Positions 35,048-44,154 of a stretch of DNA of 64,000 nucleotides are shown piece after piece. The stretch comes from an uncultured Pelagibacteraceae bacterium. GTDB taxonomy: Bacteria; Pseudomonadota; Alphaproteobacteria; Pelagibacterales; Pelagibacteraceae. Where the stretch lies: assembly GCA_902606445.1 (NCBI GenBank), contig CACLGJ010000003.1:1-64000 (forward strand), written 5' to 3'. The stretch's first letter is position 1. Every line of letters starts with the position of its first letter. Under the pieces are notes generated by a model. It was not told where the DNA came from, ran no database searches, and worked only from the letters and a program-made list of their open reading frames with translations. Both the position numbers and the translations under genes were made by a program.

Positions 35048-37141
35048 ATGAATATTAAAAAAATAGCTAATATTACTTCTCAGTTTATAATTCATAGATT
35101 GATTGAGATTATTGGTGTGTCAATTTCTTTGATTGGTGTTTTCCTATTTATAGCTCTTATTTCTTATTCTCCAAGTGATCCAAATTTTATATTTCCAGAA
35201 AATACTGAAATTAAAAACTTATTAAAATTCCAGGGTAGTTATACTTCAGATTTATTTTTTCAATCAATTGGGATTACTTCTTTCCTAGTGTCGATAACTT
35301 TTTTAATCACAGGAATAAATATCATAAAAAGAAAAGATTTGTTTTTAATTATAGAAAATATTTTTTTTTCTATTTTTTATTGTATCTTTGGTTCCATCTT
35401 TTTTGACTTTTTTTATCAAAATAATTTTGAATTATATATTAATGGAAATGGTGGATTTGTTGGATTTTATTTAAATCAAATCTTCTTCAGTAAAATATTA
35501 AGTTTTCAAACATTAGTTTCTTATTATTTTTTGGTATTTTTAATTGTAATTTTTTTTTTAATCAGCATCAATTTCAGTATAAAAGGTTTTATCAGTTTCA
35601 TAAAAAAAATTGTCAATTTTATTAATAAAGATAAAAATAGACCTTACACAGATAAAAGTGAAGTTATAAGTGAATATATACCCCAAGAACAAATTAAAAA
35701 TTTAATTCAAGAAGATCTTCCTTTTATTAAAGCAGAAAAAATTAGAGAAAGTGAAAAAACTAATTTTAAACTTCCATCTTTAGATTTATTAAAAATTCCA
35801 ACAAAAAAAGAAAGAGAAAATTTAGATAATGAAGTGTCAAGTGATCCAAAATTTCTTGAAAAAATTTTATTAGATTTTGGTGTCAATGGTAACATTAAAA
35901 AAGTAAGTCATGGCCCTGTGGTCACTTTAAATGAGTTTGAACCAGCTGCAGGTGTTAAAGTTTCGAAAATTATTAATTTATCCGATGATATAGCTAGAAA
36001 TACAAGTTCTGAATCGGCAAGAATTGCAACTATACCTGGAAGCAATACAGTTGGTATTGAGTTGCCAAACGCTTCACGAGAAAATGTTTATTTAAGTGAA
36101 ATATTAAATAAACCTGATTTTAAAAAAAAAGATATTAAACTGCCCATAGCCCTTGGAAAAAATATTTCAGGAATACCAATTATTAGTGATTTATCTTCAA
36201 TGCCTCACTTGTTAATAGCAGGCACAACTGGTTCTGGTAAATCAGTTTGTATTAACACAATAATTTTGTCTCTTCTTTACAGGCACACACCTGAAAAATG
36301 TAAATTTATTTTAATAGATCCTAAAATGTTAGAATTGTCTACTTATGAAGGTATTCCTCATTTATTGTGTCCTGTAATCACTGAAGCAAAAAAAGCTGCC
36401 TCAGTTCTTGGGTGGGTAGTAAAAGAAATGGAAAGCAGATATCGATTGATGACAAAAGAAGGCGTAAGAAACATTGATAGCTATAATATAAAACATAAAT
36501 TACCAATGCCATATATTGTTGTTGTCGTTGATGAAATGTCAGATTTAATGCTAGTAGCAGGCAAGGAAATAGAGAACTATATTCAAAAATTATCTCAAAT
36601 GGCAAGAGCAGCAGGAATTCACATAATAATGGCGACTCAGAGACCTAGTGTTGATGTCATAACAGGTACAATTAAAGCTAATTTCCCTACAAGAATATCT
36701 TTTCAGGTTACTTCAAAGATAGATAGTAGAACAATTTTAGGAGAACAGGGTGCTGAGCAACTACTAGGAAAAGGTGATATGCTTTATATGTCATCTGCCA
36801 ACAGAGTTTTGAGGATTCATGCTCCTTTTGTGTCAGATAATGAAATAGAAAAAATTAATAATTTTTTAAGATCACAAGCAGAACCTGATTATGTTGATGA
36901 AATTTTAAACTTTGCTGATGAAAAAGAAATTGATGATGGACCAAAAAATAATGGTGACAAAGATGAGCTTTATCAAACAGCAATTGAAATTATTAAATCA
37001 GAGGGTAAAGCTTCAACTTCTTTTTTGCAAAGAAAATTACAAATTGGTTATAACAGAGCAGCCAGAATTATTGATATGATGGAGGAAGATGGAATTGTAA
37101 GTAAAGCAAATCATGTTGGTAAAAGAGATGTTCTTAAATGA
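35048..37141 (+). CDS. ftsK: DNA translocase FtsK
   Basis: This 697-residue protein has four N-terminal membrane spans, a short linker, and the motor domain with Walker A GTTGSGKSV (near residue 394) and Walker B VVVVDEMSDLML, followed by ATQRPSVDVITGTIKANFPTRI. The C-terminal gamma domain (EGKASTSFLQRKLQIGYNRAARIIDMMEEDGIVSKAN) recognises KOPS sites in the family. FtsK pumps chromosome termini through the division septum. The linker is short compared with enterobacteria. Its stop overlaps lolA (ATGA). Confidence 0.95.
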   Translation: MNIKKIANITSQFIIHRLIEIIGVSISLIGVFLFIALISYSPSDPNFIFPENTEIKNLLKFQGSYTSDLFFQSIGITSFLVSITFLITGINIIKRKDLFLIIENIFFSIFYCIFGSIFFDFFYQNNFELYINGNGGFVGFYLNQIFFSKILSFQTLVSYYFLVFLIVIFFLISINFSIKGFISFIKKIVNFINKDKNRPYTDKSEVISEYIPQEQIKNLIQEDLPFIKAEKIRESEKTNFKLPSLDLLKIPTKKERENLDNEVSSDPKFLEKILLDFGVNGNIKKVSHGPVVTLNEFEPAAGVKVSKIINLSDDIARNTSSESARIATIPGSNTVGIELPNASRENVYLSEILNKPDFKKKDIKLPIALGKNISGIPIISDLSSMPHLLIAGTTGSGKSVCINTIILSLLYRHTPEKCKFILIDPKMLELSTYEGIPHLLCPVITEAKKAASVLGWVVKEMESRYRLMTKEGVRNIDSYNIKHKLPMPYIVVVVDEMSDLMLVAGKEIENYIQKLSQMARAAGIHIIMATQRPSVDVITGTIKANFPTRISFQVTSKIDSRTILGEQGAEQLLGKGDMLYMSSANRVLRIHAPFVSDNEIEKINNFLRSQAEPDYVDEILNFADEKEIDDGPKNNGDKDELYQTAIEIIKSEGKASTSFLQRKLQIGYNRAARIIDMMEEDGIVSKANHVGKRDVLK

Positions 37142-37689
37142 AGAAAATACTATTCATTTTTTTATTAATTAACTTAAATAATTTTACGTTAGCCTCGATC
37201 AAAGAAAATATCATTAATAATTTAAATAATATTGAAAATTTTAACTTTAACTTTGAACAAAATATTAATGGGAAAATTGAAAGTGGAAATTGTACAATAG
37301 AATATCCCAAAAAAATTTTTTGCACTTACAATAATATAAATAATAAGATTTTAGTTTCTAATGGTAGATCTTTAGTTATAAAGACGAAAAATGGTGATTT
37401 TTACCGATATTCAATTAAAAGAACTCCATTGAATTATATTTTAGATAAAAATTTTTTGATAGAGGAAATAAAAAATCTTTCAGAGAGAGTTATTAATGAT
37501 CAATATATAAATTATACAATGATTAAGGACGATAATGAAATTAATATTTTTTTTGATAAAAAGAATTATAATCTTTTAGGCTGGCAAACACTAGATGTAT
37601 ATCAAAATTTAATTATTACTTACATTTCATCTTTAAAAGTTAATCAACCTTTAAAAAAAAACTTTTTTAAACTTCCTACTTTAGATTAA
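37138..37689 (+). CDS. lolA: Outer-membrane lipoprotein carrier protein LolA
   Basis: A signal peptide (about residues 1-19) precedes a LolA-type domain: NLNNIENFNFNFEQN, ESGNCTIEYPKKIFCTYNN, and a C-terminal GWQTLDVYQNLIITYIS. LolA ferries lipoproteins across the periplasm. The position after ftsK is typical for alphaproteobacteria and strengthens a divergent sequence match. It overlaps the convergent GNAT gene by 4 nt. Confidence 0.85.
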   Translation: MKKILFIFLLINLNNFTLASIKENIINNLNNIENFNFNFEQNINGKIESGNCTIEYPKKIFCTYNNINNKILVSNGRSLVIKTKNGDFYRYSIKRTPLNYILDKNFLIEEIKNLSERVINDQYINYTMIKDDNEINIFFDKKNYNLLGWQTLDVYQNLIITYISSLKVNQPLKKNFFKLPTLD

Positions 37690-38192
37690 ATATTAATAGT
37701 TTCTTTTTTATAAATTGTCATCCCTCTAGCTAAGTAATTTTTTAAAGCATTTTTATGATCAAGAGTACATGTATGTACCCACACTCTTTTAATATTTTTT
37801 TTTAAAAAAGATATCTTAATAGCCTCAGAAAGTAAGAAGCCTCCTAATTTTTTATTGTGATATTCCTCTAACAATCCAAAATATGCTATTTCAATTTCTT
37901 TTGAATTGGTATGAATAATTAGTTCAAAATAACCAGCAAGATCATTTGCTAATTTTAAAAAATAAGTTTCAACTTGTGAATTTGAAACATATTTTATCCA
38001 GTCTGACTCGGACCAAATAAGACGGTCCCTCCATCTATATTTTTTTCCTACATTTTTATAAAAAAATTTATTAATCTGAAAATCAATAGTTTTAACTAGA
38101 TCGATTGAGTGATCAATATCAGGAATTTTACATTCAATTAAAGAGTCTAAGGATTTAATTTCTAAGTAATTTCTGTCGATAGTTTCTGTCAC
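37686..38192 (-). CDS. GNAT family N-acetyltransferase
   Basis: The 168-residue protein shows the acetyl-CoA-binding architecture: IEIAYFGLLEEYHNKKLGGFLLSEAIKISF (motif A) and RVWVHTCTLDHKNALKNYLARGMTIYKKE (motif B). The substrate is unknown. The start overlaps the hinT stop by 4 nt, placing it at the end of the histidine operon transcript. Confidence 0.82.
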   Translation of the reverse strand: MTETIDRNYLEIKSLDSLIECKIPDIDHSIDLVKTIDFQINKFFYKNVGKKYRWRDRLIWSESDWIKYVSNSQVETYFLKLANDLAGYFELIIHTNSKEIEIAYFGLLEEYHNKKLGGFLLSEAIKISFLKKNIKRVWVHTCTLDHKNALKNYLARGMTIYKKETINI

Positions 38193-38554
38193 TCGACCAT
38201 TTTTCCTACTTTTTCGCCACCAAATAAATGAAAGTGTAAGTGAGGAACCTCTTGACCTCCGTGGTCACTTATATTTGCTAATGCCCTATAACCTTGCCCT
38301 ACTTCCGTTGAAATACCCAGTTTTTTAGCAACTAAATTTATACCCTTTAATAAACCAACCATCTCTTCAGGTGAGGCTTTTTGGCTAAAATCATCAAGAT
38401 CAATATACTTTCCTTTAGGGATTACCAGTGCATGAATTTTTTTTTGGGGATTTATATCATGAAATGACAACACATAATCATCCTCATAAATCTTTTTACA
38501 AGAAATTTCTCCTCTTAAGATTTTGGCAAATATATTTTCGTTATCATAACTCAT
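38189..38554 (-). CDS. hinT: HIT family purine nucleoside phosphoramidase (HinT)
   Basis: From the ATG at 38554 the product (121 aa) starts MSYDNENIFAKILRGEISCKKIYEDD, the usual HinT N-terminus, and ends with the catalytic histidine triad HLHFHLFGG. HinT hydrolyses adenosine phosphoramidates. A longer frame to 38590 overlaps hisE and is less likely. It follows hisE by 10 nt. Confidence 0.92.
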   Translation of the reverse strand: MSYDNENIFAKILRGEISCKKIYEDDYVLSFHDINPQKKIHALVIPKGKYIDLDDFSQKASPEEMVGLLKGINLVAKKLGISTEVGQGYRALANISDHGGQEVPHLHFHLFGGEKVGKMVE

Positions 38555-38564
38555 AAAAACAATT

Positions 38565-38837
38565 CTATTTTCTTCTTTTTTTAAGTTCATCCATTACATC
38601 TTCAATTTTGATATCGTTTGCCTCTAAGTAAACGATTAGATGATATAGGATGTCCGCACTTTCATGTATTTTATTAGTACCTTTTTCTACTGCATCAATA
38701 AGTTCATTAATTTCCTCAAGTATTTTTGCTTTACTTAAAGATTTATCCTTAAGTAGTTTGTTTGTATACGAACCCTCGATGGGTTTTTCTTTTCTTTCCC
38801 TTGCAATTTTAACTATTTCTTCTAAAGCTTTAAGCAT
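38565..38837 (-). CDS. hisE: Phosphoribosyl-ATP pyrophosphatase
   Basis: HisE removes pyrophosphate from PR-ATP in histidine synthesis. The 90-residue protein carries the MazG-like helical motif EGSYTNKLLKD, KILEEINELIDAV, HESADILYHLIVYLE with the metal-binding acidic residues. It is separated from hisF by an acyltransferase gene, which it overlaps by one base (TAATG). No hisI domain is fused to it. Confidence 0.92.
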   Translation of the reverse strand: MLKALEEIVKIARERKEKPIEGSYTNKLLKDKSLSKAKILEEINELIDAVEKGTNKIHESADILYHLIVYLEANDIKIEDVMDELKKRRK

Positions 38838-40762
38838 TAATTTTTATAATTTATTTCTTCTATTAATTTAATTAAATCAAAATTAATCATTTTTGAACCT
38901 ACTTTACTAAGATGTGACGCATCAGTAAAATAAATATTTTTAAATGAATTTGCTAAACATTCATTATTCCCTTCAGTATTACAATAAATTTTATCTGGAT
39001 GAATAAAAAATAAATTTTTATGAGATAATTTATTCAATTTTTTAGTAATTATTAATGTTTGCTCAGAGTAAAATTTATGATTTAGGCTTATTTTTTCATT
39101 TTTTTTATATTTATTCAAAAAGTTTTTCTTATTTTTTTCATAAATTTTATAAATTGTTTCAGATACATTTTCTTTGAACTGAGGTAATGGATTTATTAAT
39201 ATAATTTTATATCCCAATAAAAGATATTTATTAATATTGTCTATGAAACTCGTTATTTTTTCAAGGTCGTTTCCAATATTTTTATAATTTAAATGCATAA
39301 TGATAGTAGATTCTCTAAATTGATTTATCTTTTTTTTACGATTAAGTTGAATTTCCTTATTACAAAATTTATTTTGTTTTTTATAATCTAAAAAATCACA
39401 ACCTGCATTTGTCATTGGAATAAAATTTATTCGTCTTTCTTCTAAGTTAATTCTAAGTTCTTCTTGTAATGATGCCATCACAGAATCCCCAATTAAAAAA
39501 ACAGTATGTTGATTACTTGGATTTCCAAAAAAACAAAAATATTTTTTTCTTTGGAAACAAGGTTTATGATATTGTTTTGTTACAAACCACCTTTGTTCAT
39601 ATAGATTGTGTAAAATTTTTGGATATTTTTTTTTTTGTTTTTCAATTAAAGGACCTGTTATTAAAATTAACAAAAATATAATTGATAAAATTATAAAAGA
39701 TAACTTTTTAAAATTTATTTTTTTATAGTCTCGAAAATACCTCTCTATATAAGTATATGTAAAAATTGATAAAAAAAATGAAATTAATATTAATATGAAT
39801 TTAAAAAAAATTGAATTTTCTGTTAATCCCGAAATTTTTCCAAATGATAAGATGGGATGATGCCATAGATAGAGTGAATAAGATATCAAACCAATTTTAA
39901 CAAAGAGTCGATTTGTTAAAATTTTATCAACAAAACTCTCCTTGTGATAATTATCTATTATCAAACAACTCCCCAAAACTGGTATTAATGTGAGATAAGA
40001 GGGATGAGCGGTCGAGCTATCAAAATATAAAAATGAAAATATAATTAATATTAAACCAAAAATTTTCCAAAAATTATTTCTCCTTTTTTTTTTTATTTGA
40101 AAATGATTTATCGAAAGTAAAGCACCACATGCTAATTCCCAGGCTCTATTTGTGATCATATAAAAATTAAATGATGAATGGTTTTCAGCCATATAAGACG
40201 TAAAAATTATTGAGGCTGTAATAAATAAATAAAATATAAATTTAACTTTAGTTTTTAATATTTTGAGAAAAAATATAAATAACAAAGGATATAAAATATA
40301 AAATTGTTCCTCGACTGATAAAGACCACGTGTGAAGTAAAGGTTGAGTTGATAAAATTGACTGGCCATAAGATTGACCTGTATAGTGAAAATGTAAGTTA
40401 GAATAAAAAAAAATCGATGAAAATAATGAATTTATGTAAGACTTAAACTGTATTGGTAATAAAAATAAATATGCAAAAACCAAACTTGTTAATAAAACAA
40501 ATAATAAAGCAGGAACTAATCTTCTAATTCTTCTTTTATAAAACTCTAAAAAATTAAATTTTTTTTCAATATTATGCTCTTTAAGTATTATAGATGTGAT
40601 TAAATATCCGGATATAACAAAAAATACGTCTACACCTAAAAATCCTCCAGGGAATAATAAATTATTATTTATACTTATTTCTAAGTGATATAAGATTACT
40701 CCAATGACGGCTACAGCTCTTAATCCATCAATATCACTTCTGTATCTTATATTATTTTTCAC
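38837..40762 (-). CDS. OafA/YrhL-type acyltransferase with C-terminal SGNH domain
   Basis: This 641-residue protein has an N-terminal acyltransferase-3 domain with about ten helices: RSDIDGLRAVAVIGVILYHL (family start, catalytic-histidine region), FLGVDVFFVISGYLIT and HTWSLSVEEQFYILYPLL. From about residue 400 it has a periplasmic SGNH-like domain with FLIGDSVMASLQEEL (nucleophile block) and TDASHLSKVGS (Asp/His block). Such proteins O-acetylate lipopolysaccharide or other glycans. The start is GTG. It is inserted between hisF (1-nt gap) and hisE (1-nt overlap) although unrelated to histidine synthesis. Confidence 0.88.
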   Translation of the reverse strand: MKNNIRYRSDIDGLRAVAVIGVILYHLEISINNNLLFPGGFLGVDVFFVISGYLITSIILKEHNIEKKFNFLEFYKRRIRRLVPALLFVLLTSLVFAYLFLLPIQFKSYINSLFSSIFFYSNLHFHYTGQSYGQSILSTQPLLHTWSLSVEEQFYILYPLLFIFFLKILKTKVKFIFYLFITASIIFTSYMAENHSSFNFYMITNRAWELACGALLSINHFQIKKKRRNNFWKIFGLILIIFSFLYFDSSTAHPSYLTLIPVLGSCLIIDNYHKESFVDKILTNRLFVKIGLISYSLYLWHHPILSFGKISGLTENSIFFKFILILISFFLSIFTYTYIERYFRDYKKINFKKLSFIILSIIFLLILITGPLIEKQKKKYPKILHNLYEQRWFVTKQYHKPCFQRKKYFCFFGNPSNQHTVFLIGDSVMASLQEELRINLEERRINFIPMTNAGCDFLDYKKQNKFCNKEIQLNRKKKINQFRESTIIMHLNYKNIGNDLEKITSFIDNINKYLLLGYKIILINPLPQFKENVSETIYKIYEKNKKNFLNKYKKNEKISLNHKFYSEQTLIITKKLNKLSHKNLFFIHPDKIYCNTEGNNECLANSFKNIYFTDASHLSKVGSKMINFDLIKLIEEINYKN

Positions 40763-40763
40763 T

Positions 40764-41519
40764 CTAAGCTCTTATTGGAATATTTTGTTTTGACAAATAT
40801 TCTTTTGCTTCTTTAATACTAAATTTTCCGTAATGAAAAATTGAGGCTGCTAAAACCGCACTCGCTTTACCCAATTTAATACCATCTGCTAAATGTTGCA
40901 AATTTCCTACTCCACCAGATGCAATAATTGGTATATTTACAATTGAAGATATTTTAGAAGTAAGGTCTATGTCAAATCCAGTTTGAGTTCCATCCTTATC
41001 CATTGAAGTTACTAGCAATTCACCAGCTCCATAGTCCTCCATTTGTTTTGCATGATCTAATGCATTAATATCAGTTTTGTTTCTGCCTCCATGTGTAAAG
41101 ATTTCCCATTTGTTTCCAACTTTTTTTGCATCAATAGCAACAACTATGCATTGAGAACCAAATTTTTTTGAGCTAGTTTTTACGACATTTGGATTTTGAA
41201 CTGCTGCTGTATTGATTGATACTTTGTCAGCACCACAATTTAGAAGTTTACTAATATCATCTATTGTTCTAACTCCACCACCAACAGTCAAAGGAACAAA
41301 ACACTTTTTTGAGGTTTTTTTTACTACATCGTAAATTATATCTCTATTTTCATTTGAGGCTGTAATATCTAAAAAACAAATTTCATCTGCACCACCATCA
41401 CTATAAATTTTAGCTTGCTCAACAGGGTCCCCTGCATCTTTTAAATCTACAAAATTAATTCCTTTGACCACACGACCATTTTTTACATCTAAGCAGGGTA
41501 TTATTCTATTTTTAAGCAT
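40764..41519 (-). CDS. hisF: Imidazole glycerol phosphate synthase subunit HisF
   Basis: HisF is the cyclase subunit of IGP synthase and uses ammonia from HisH. The TIM barrel begins [19 protein letters not shown] (catalytic Asp11) and includes the phosphate sites [10 protein letters not shown] and [13 protein letters not shown], and [11 protein letters not shown] with the second catalytic Asp. The 251-residue length is standard. Confidence 0.96.
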   Translation of the reverse strand: MLKNRIIPCLDVKNGRVVKGINFVDLKDAGDPVEQAKIYSDGGADEICFLDITASNENRDIIYDVVKKTSKKCFVPLTVGGGVRTIDDISKLLNCGADKVSINTAAVQNPNVVKTSSKKFGSQCIVVAIDAKKVGNKWEIFTHGGRNKTDINALDHAKQMEDYGAGELLVTSMDKDGTQTGFDIDLTSKISSIVNIPIIASGGVGNLQHLADGIKLGKASAVLAASIFHYGKFSIKEAKEYLSKQNIPIRA

Positions 41520-41521
41520 TT

Positions 41522-41611
41522 TTAAAAAAACATTCTATATAAAAAATTTACACTTACTAAACACAATGCGATGACTAAAAGATAAAGACTAATATAATCA
41601 AAAGACTTCAT
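41522..41611 (-). CDS. Possible 29-aa single-pass membrane peptide between hisA and hisF
   Basis: The ORF encodes 29 residues, [20 protein letters not shown] and then VNFLYRMFF. It is one continuous hydrophobic helix with a basic residue near each end. Its ATG directly follows the hisA stop codon with no gap, and its TAA is 2 nt before the hisF ATG, so it exactly fills the only gap in an otherwise gapless operon. Coding potential is inferred from this fit; chance is possible in AT-rich DNA. Confidence 0.4.
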   Translation of the reverse strand: MKSFDYISLYLLVIALCLVSVNFLYRMFF

Positions 41612-42328
41612 TTAATTTAATTCCATTGCTAAATCTTCTAATTTAATATCACCATCATATATTGCTTTTCCGACTATTATGCCCTCAATATTTTTTAAAT
41701 TTTTAGCTTTTTTAATGTCATTTATTGTTGTAACTCCACCGGATATAATTACCGGGCAATTTGATAACTCTGCAACTTTTGATGTTTCATCAAAGTTTGG
41801 GCTTTGTTTCATTCCATCTCGATTTATATCAGTGTAAATTAATCTACTAATGCCGTAATTATTTACTTCTTTCAAATAATCAAAAGTTAATTGATTAGAA
41901 TTTTCTTTCCATCCAGAAACAGATAAATACCCATCTCTAGCATCTAAACCTAAAGCAATTTTATTTGGAAATTTTTCACACGATTCTTTTAAGAAATTTT
42001 TGTCTCTAATAGCAGCACTCCCCAGAATTACTTTCTCAACACCAGTATCGATATATTTTTTAATACTATCAGGATTTCTAATGCCACCACCTACCTCAAC
42101 CTTTAAATCAAATTTGTTAACTATATCTTTTATGATATCTATATTTATTGTTTCACCTGTTAAAGCACCATCTAAATCAACTATATGTAAATTTTTAAAC
42201 CCATGATCTTTATATTTACTAGCTTGTTCAACTGGAGATAATTTATATTCAGTTTTTTTATCAAAGTCTCCCTTGACTAATCTTACACATTTTTTATCTT
42301 TAATATCAATTGCTGGGAATATTTTCAT
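41612..42328 (-). CDS. hisA: Phosphoribosylformimino-5-aminoimidazole carboxamide ribotide isomerase
   Basis: HisA isomerises ProFAR to PRFAR. The barrel starts IFPAIDIKDKKCVRLVKGDF (catalytic Asp8) and shows LHIVDLDGALTG, VEVGGGIRNPDSI, LGLDARDG and VIISGGVTTINDI. It is full length at 238 residues and follows hisH with no intervening base. Confidence 0.95.
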   Translation of the reverse strand: MKIFPAIDIKDKKCVRLVKGDFDKKTEYKLSPVEQASKYKDHGFKNLHIVDLDGALTGETINIDIIKDIVNKFDLKVEVGGGIRNPDSIKKYIDTGVEKVILGSAAIRDKNFLKESCEKFPNKIALGLDARDGYLSVSGWKENSNQLTFDYLKEVNNYGISRLIYTDINRDGMKQSPNFDETSKVAELSNCPVIISGGVTTINDIKKAKNLKNIEGIIVGKAIYDGDIKLEDLAMELN

Positions 42329-42955
42329 TTACAGATCAATAAAATTACTAATTATTTTAAGTCCAATTTTATCACTCTTTTCAGGGTGAAATTGTGTTCC
42401 GAAAATATTTTGTTTTTCAACTGAACAAACAATATTCGAAGAATAATCTGTTGTAGCTGAAATTACACTTGTATCTTTTGGAATAAATTCATAACTGTGA
42501 ACAAAATACATGTGAGAATTATTCTCTATATTTTGAAAAATTTTACTTTCTTTAACAATATTGATTTGGTTCCAGCCTATATGAGGAAGTTTAAATTTTC
42601 CATTTTGATTATCTATTTTTGATACCTTCCCTGAAATCCAGCCTAACCCTTTTGTTTCAGTTTCCTCATAACCGACATCAGCAAACATTTGTAACCCAAC
42701 ACAAATTCCAAGAAGAGGTTTTTTATTAGTTATTGCAAATTCGTTAAGTGTATCTGTAAGACCATAAATATTTTTTAAGGCTTCAACACAACTTTTGAAT
42801 GAACCTTGCCCTGGTAAGACCACTTTATCACTTGATTTAATCTTATTTATATCTGAGGTTACCTCGATATTTACTTTATCTTTAGCAACCTCCTTAAAAG
42901 AGTTTATGACCGAGCTTATATTGCCCGAATTATAATCAACAATTGTGACGTTCAT
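42329..42955 (-). CDS. hisH: Imidazole glycerol phosphate synthase subunit HisH
   Basis: HisH is the glutaminase partner of HisF. The class I amidotransferase motifs are present: VTIVDYNSGNISSV, VLPGQGSF, the nucleophile GICVGLQMFADVGYE (Cys near residue 84), and FGTQFHPEKSDKIGLKI with the His/Glu pair. The 208-residue length is normal. Confidence 0.95.
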   Translation of the reverse strand: MNVTIVDYNSGNISSVINSFKEVAKDKVNIEVTSDINKIKSSDKVVLPGQGSFKSCVEALKNIYGLTDTLNEFAITNKKPLLGICVGLQMFADVGYEETETKGLGWISGKVSKIDNQNGKFKLPHIGWNQINIVKESKIFQNIENNSHMYFVHSYEFIPKDTSVISATTDYSSNIVCSVEKQNIFGTQFHPEKSDKIGLKIISNFIDL

Positions 42956-42960
42956 TAAAC

Positions 42961-43551
42961 TTATAATGAGCCTTTAGTGGATGGAATGCTCTTCTTGTTT
43001 CTTGGATCCATCTCTAATGCAGCTCTTAATGATCTTGCAAGGCCTTTGTAACAAGATTCGATAATATGGTGGCTATTATCACCATAAATATTTTCAATAT
43101 GTAAAGTAATACCAGCAGATTGTGAGAAAGCCTGAAACCACTCTTTAAATAGTTCAGTATCCATCTCTCCAAGTTTCTCAACCTTTAATTTTACCTTCCA
43201 TATAAGATATGGTCTGTTGGAGACATCCACTGCTACACGTGATAATGTTTCATCCATTGGTATCATTGCATGTGCATATCTTTTAATGCCAACAAATTTT
43301 TTAGCAGCTTTTTTTAAAGCTTCACCAATTGCAATTCCTGTATCTTCTGTTGTGTGATGAAGGTCAATATGAGTATCTCCTTTGGCTTTTACTTTTAAAT
43401 CTATAAGTGAGTGCTTAGATAATTGTTCTAGCATATGATCCAAGAAACCTATGCCAGTGTCAATTTGATACTTACCTTTACCATCAATATTTACCTCAAC
43501 ATTGATACTGGTTTCTTTTGTTTTTCGAGATACTTTTCCTTTTCTAGCCAT
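42961..43551 (-). CDS. hisB: Imidazoleglycerol-phosphate dehydratase
   Basis: The monofunctional HisB domain shows the two manganese-binding histidine motifs, [18 protein letters not shown] with [17 protein letters not shown], and later [20 protein letters not shown] start at the ATG at 43551 ([17 protein letters not shown]), which matches family N-termini. Longer in-frame starts at 43569 and 43629 exist and would add 6-26 non-family residues. It is the first histidine gene, divergent from hslV; the 87-nt gap must hold both promoters. Confidence 0.93.
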   Translation of the reverse strand: MARKGKVSRKTKETSINVEVNIDGKGKYQIDTGIGFLDHMLEQLSKHSLIDLKVKAKGDTHIDLHHTTEDTGIAIGEALKKAAKKFVGIKRYAHAMIPMDETLSRVAVDVSNRPYLIWKVKLKVEKLGEMDTELFKEWFQAFSQSAGITLHIENIYGDNSHHIIESCYKGLARSLRAALEMDPRNKKSIPSTKGSL

Positions 43552-43638
43552 ATTTCTAGAGGTATACATATTAAATCTTAGTATATCAATATCAGTATCA
43601 ACACTTGAAGTATCAAAAATAGTTACCATTTATTGATT

Positions 43639-44154
43639 ATGACAACAATTGTTTTAGTGCGAAAAAATAATGAAGTGGTAGTTGCGGGTGATGGGCAAGT
43701 TAGTATGGGAAATACTGTTGTCAAAAGCACAGCTTCTAAAGTAAGGAAAATTGAAAAAAGAGATGTGGTAGCTGGTTTTGCTGGATCTACTGCTGACGCA
43801 TTAACGTTATTTGAAAGATTAGAGGGTAAATTAGAGAAACATGCAGGAAATTTATCTAGAGCTGCTGTAGAACTTGCAAAAGATTGGCGAACGGATAAAT
43901 ATTTAAGAAGATTAGAGGCTTTAATGGCGGTTGGTGATAAAAATAATAGTTATATAATTTCTGGAACTGGGGATGTGTTAGAACCTGAGGGAGATGTTAT
44001 AGGGATTGGATCAGGTGGAAATTATGCTTTGGCAGCTGGTAAAGTCTTAATGGAAGGAAATATGTCTGCTGAGGAAGTTGCAAAAAAAGCGATAAAAGTT
44101 GCAGCTGATATTTGTGTTTTCACAAATGAAAATGTAAAAGTTGAAAAAATATAA
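43639..44154 (+). CDS. hslV: ATP-dependent protease proteolytic subunit HslV
   Basis: HslV is the peptidase ring of the HslUV protease. With the start at 43639 the protein reads [24 protein letters not shown], so removal of Met exposes the catalytic N-terminal threonine. An upstream ATG two codons earlier would bury it and is rejected. [16 protein letters not shown] is also conserved. The end overlaps hslU by one base. Confidence 0.95.
   Translation: MTTIVLVRKNNEVVVAGDGQVSMGNTVVKSTASKVRKIEKRDVVAGFAGSTADALTLFERLEGKLEKHAGNLSRAAVELAKDWRTDKYLRRLEALMAVGDKNNSYIISGTGDVLEPEGDVIGIGSGGNYALAAGKVLMEGNMSAEEVAKKAIKVAADICVFTNENVKVEKI

Noticed and set aside
34981-35060. Inverted repeat ATTCATT-AA-AATGAAT across the ftsK start
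   Set aside because: Seven-base AT-only arms are likely by chance in this composition, and the start codon itself is part of the arm.
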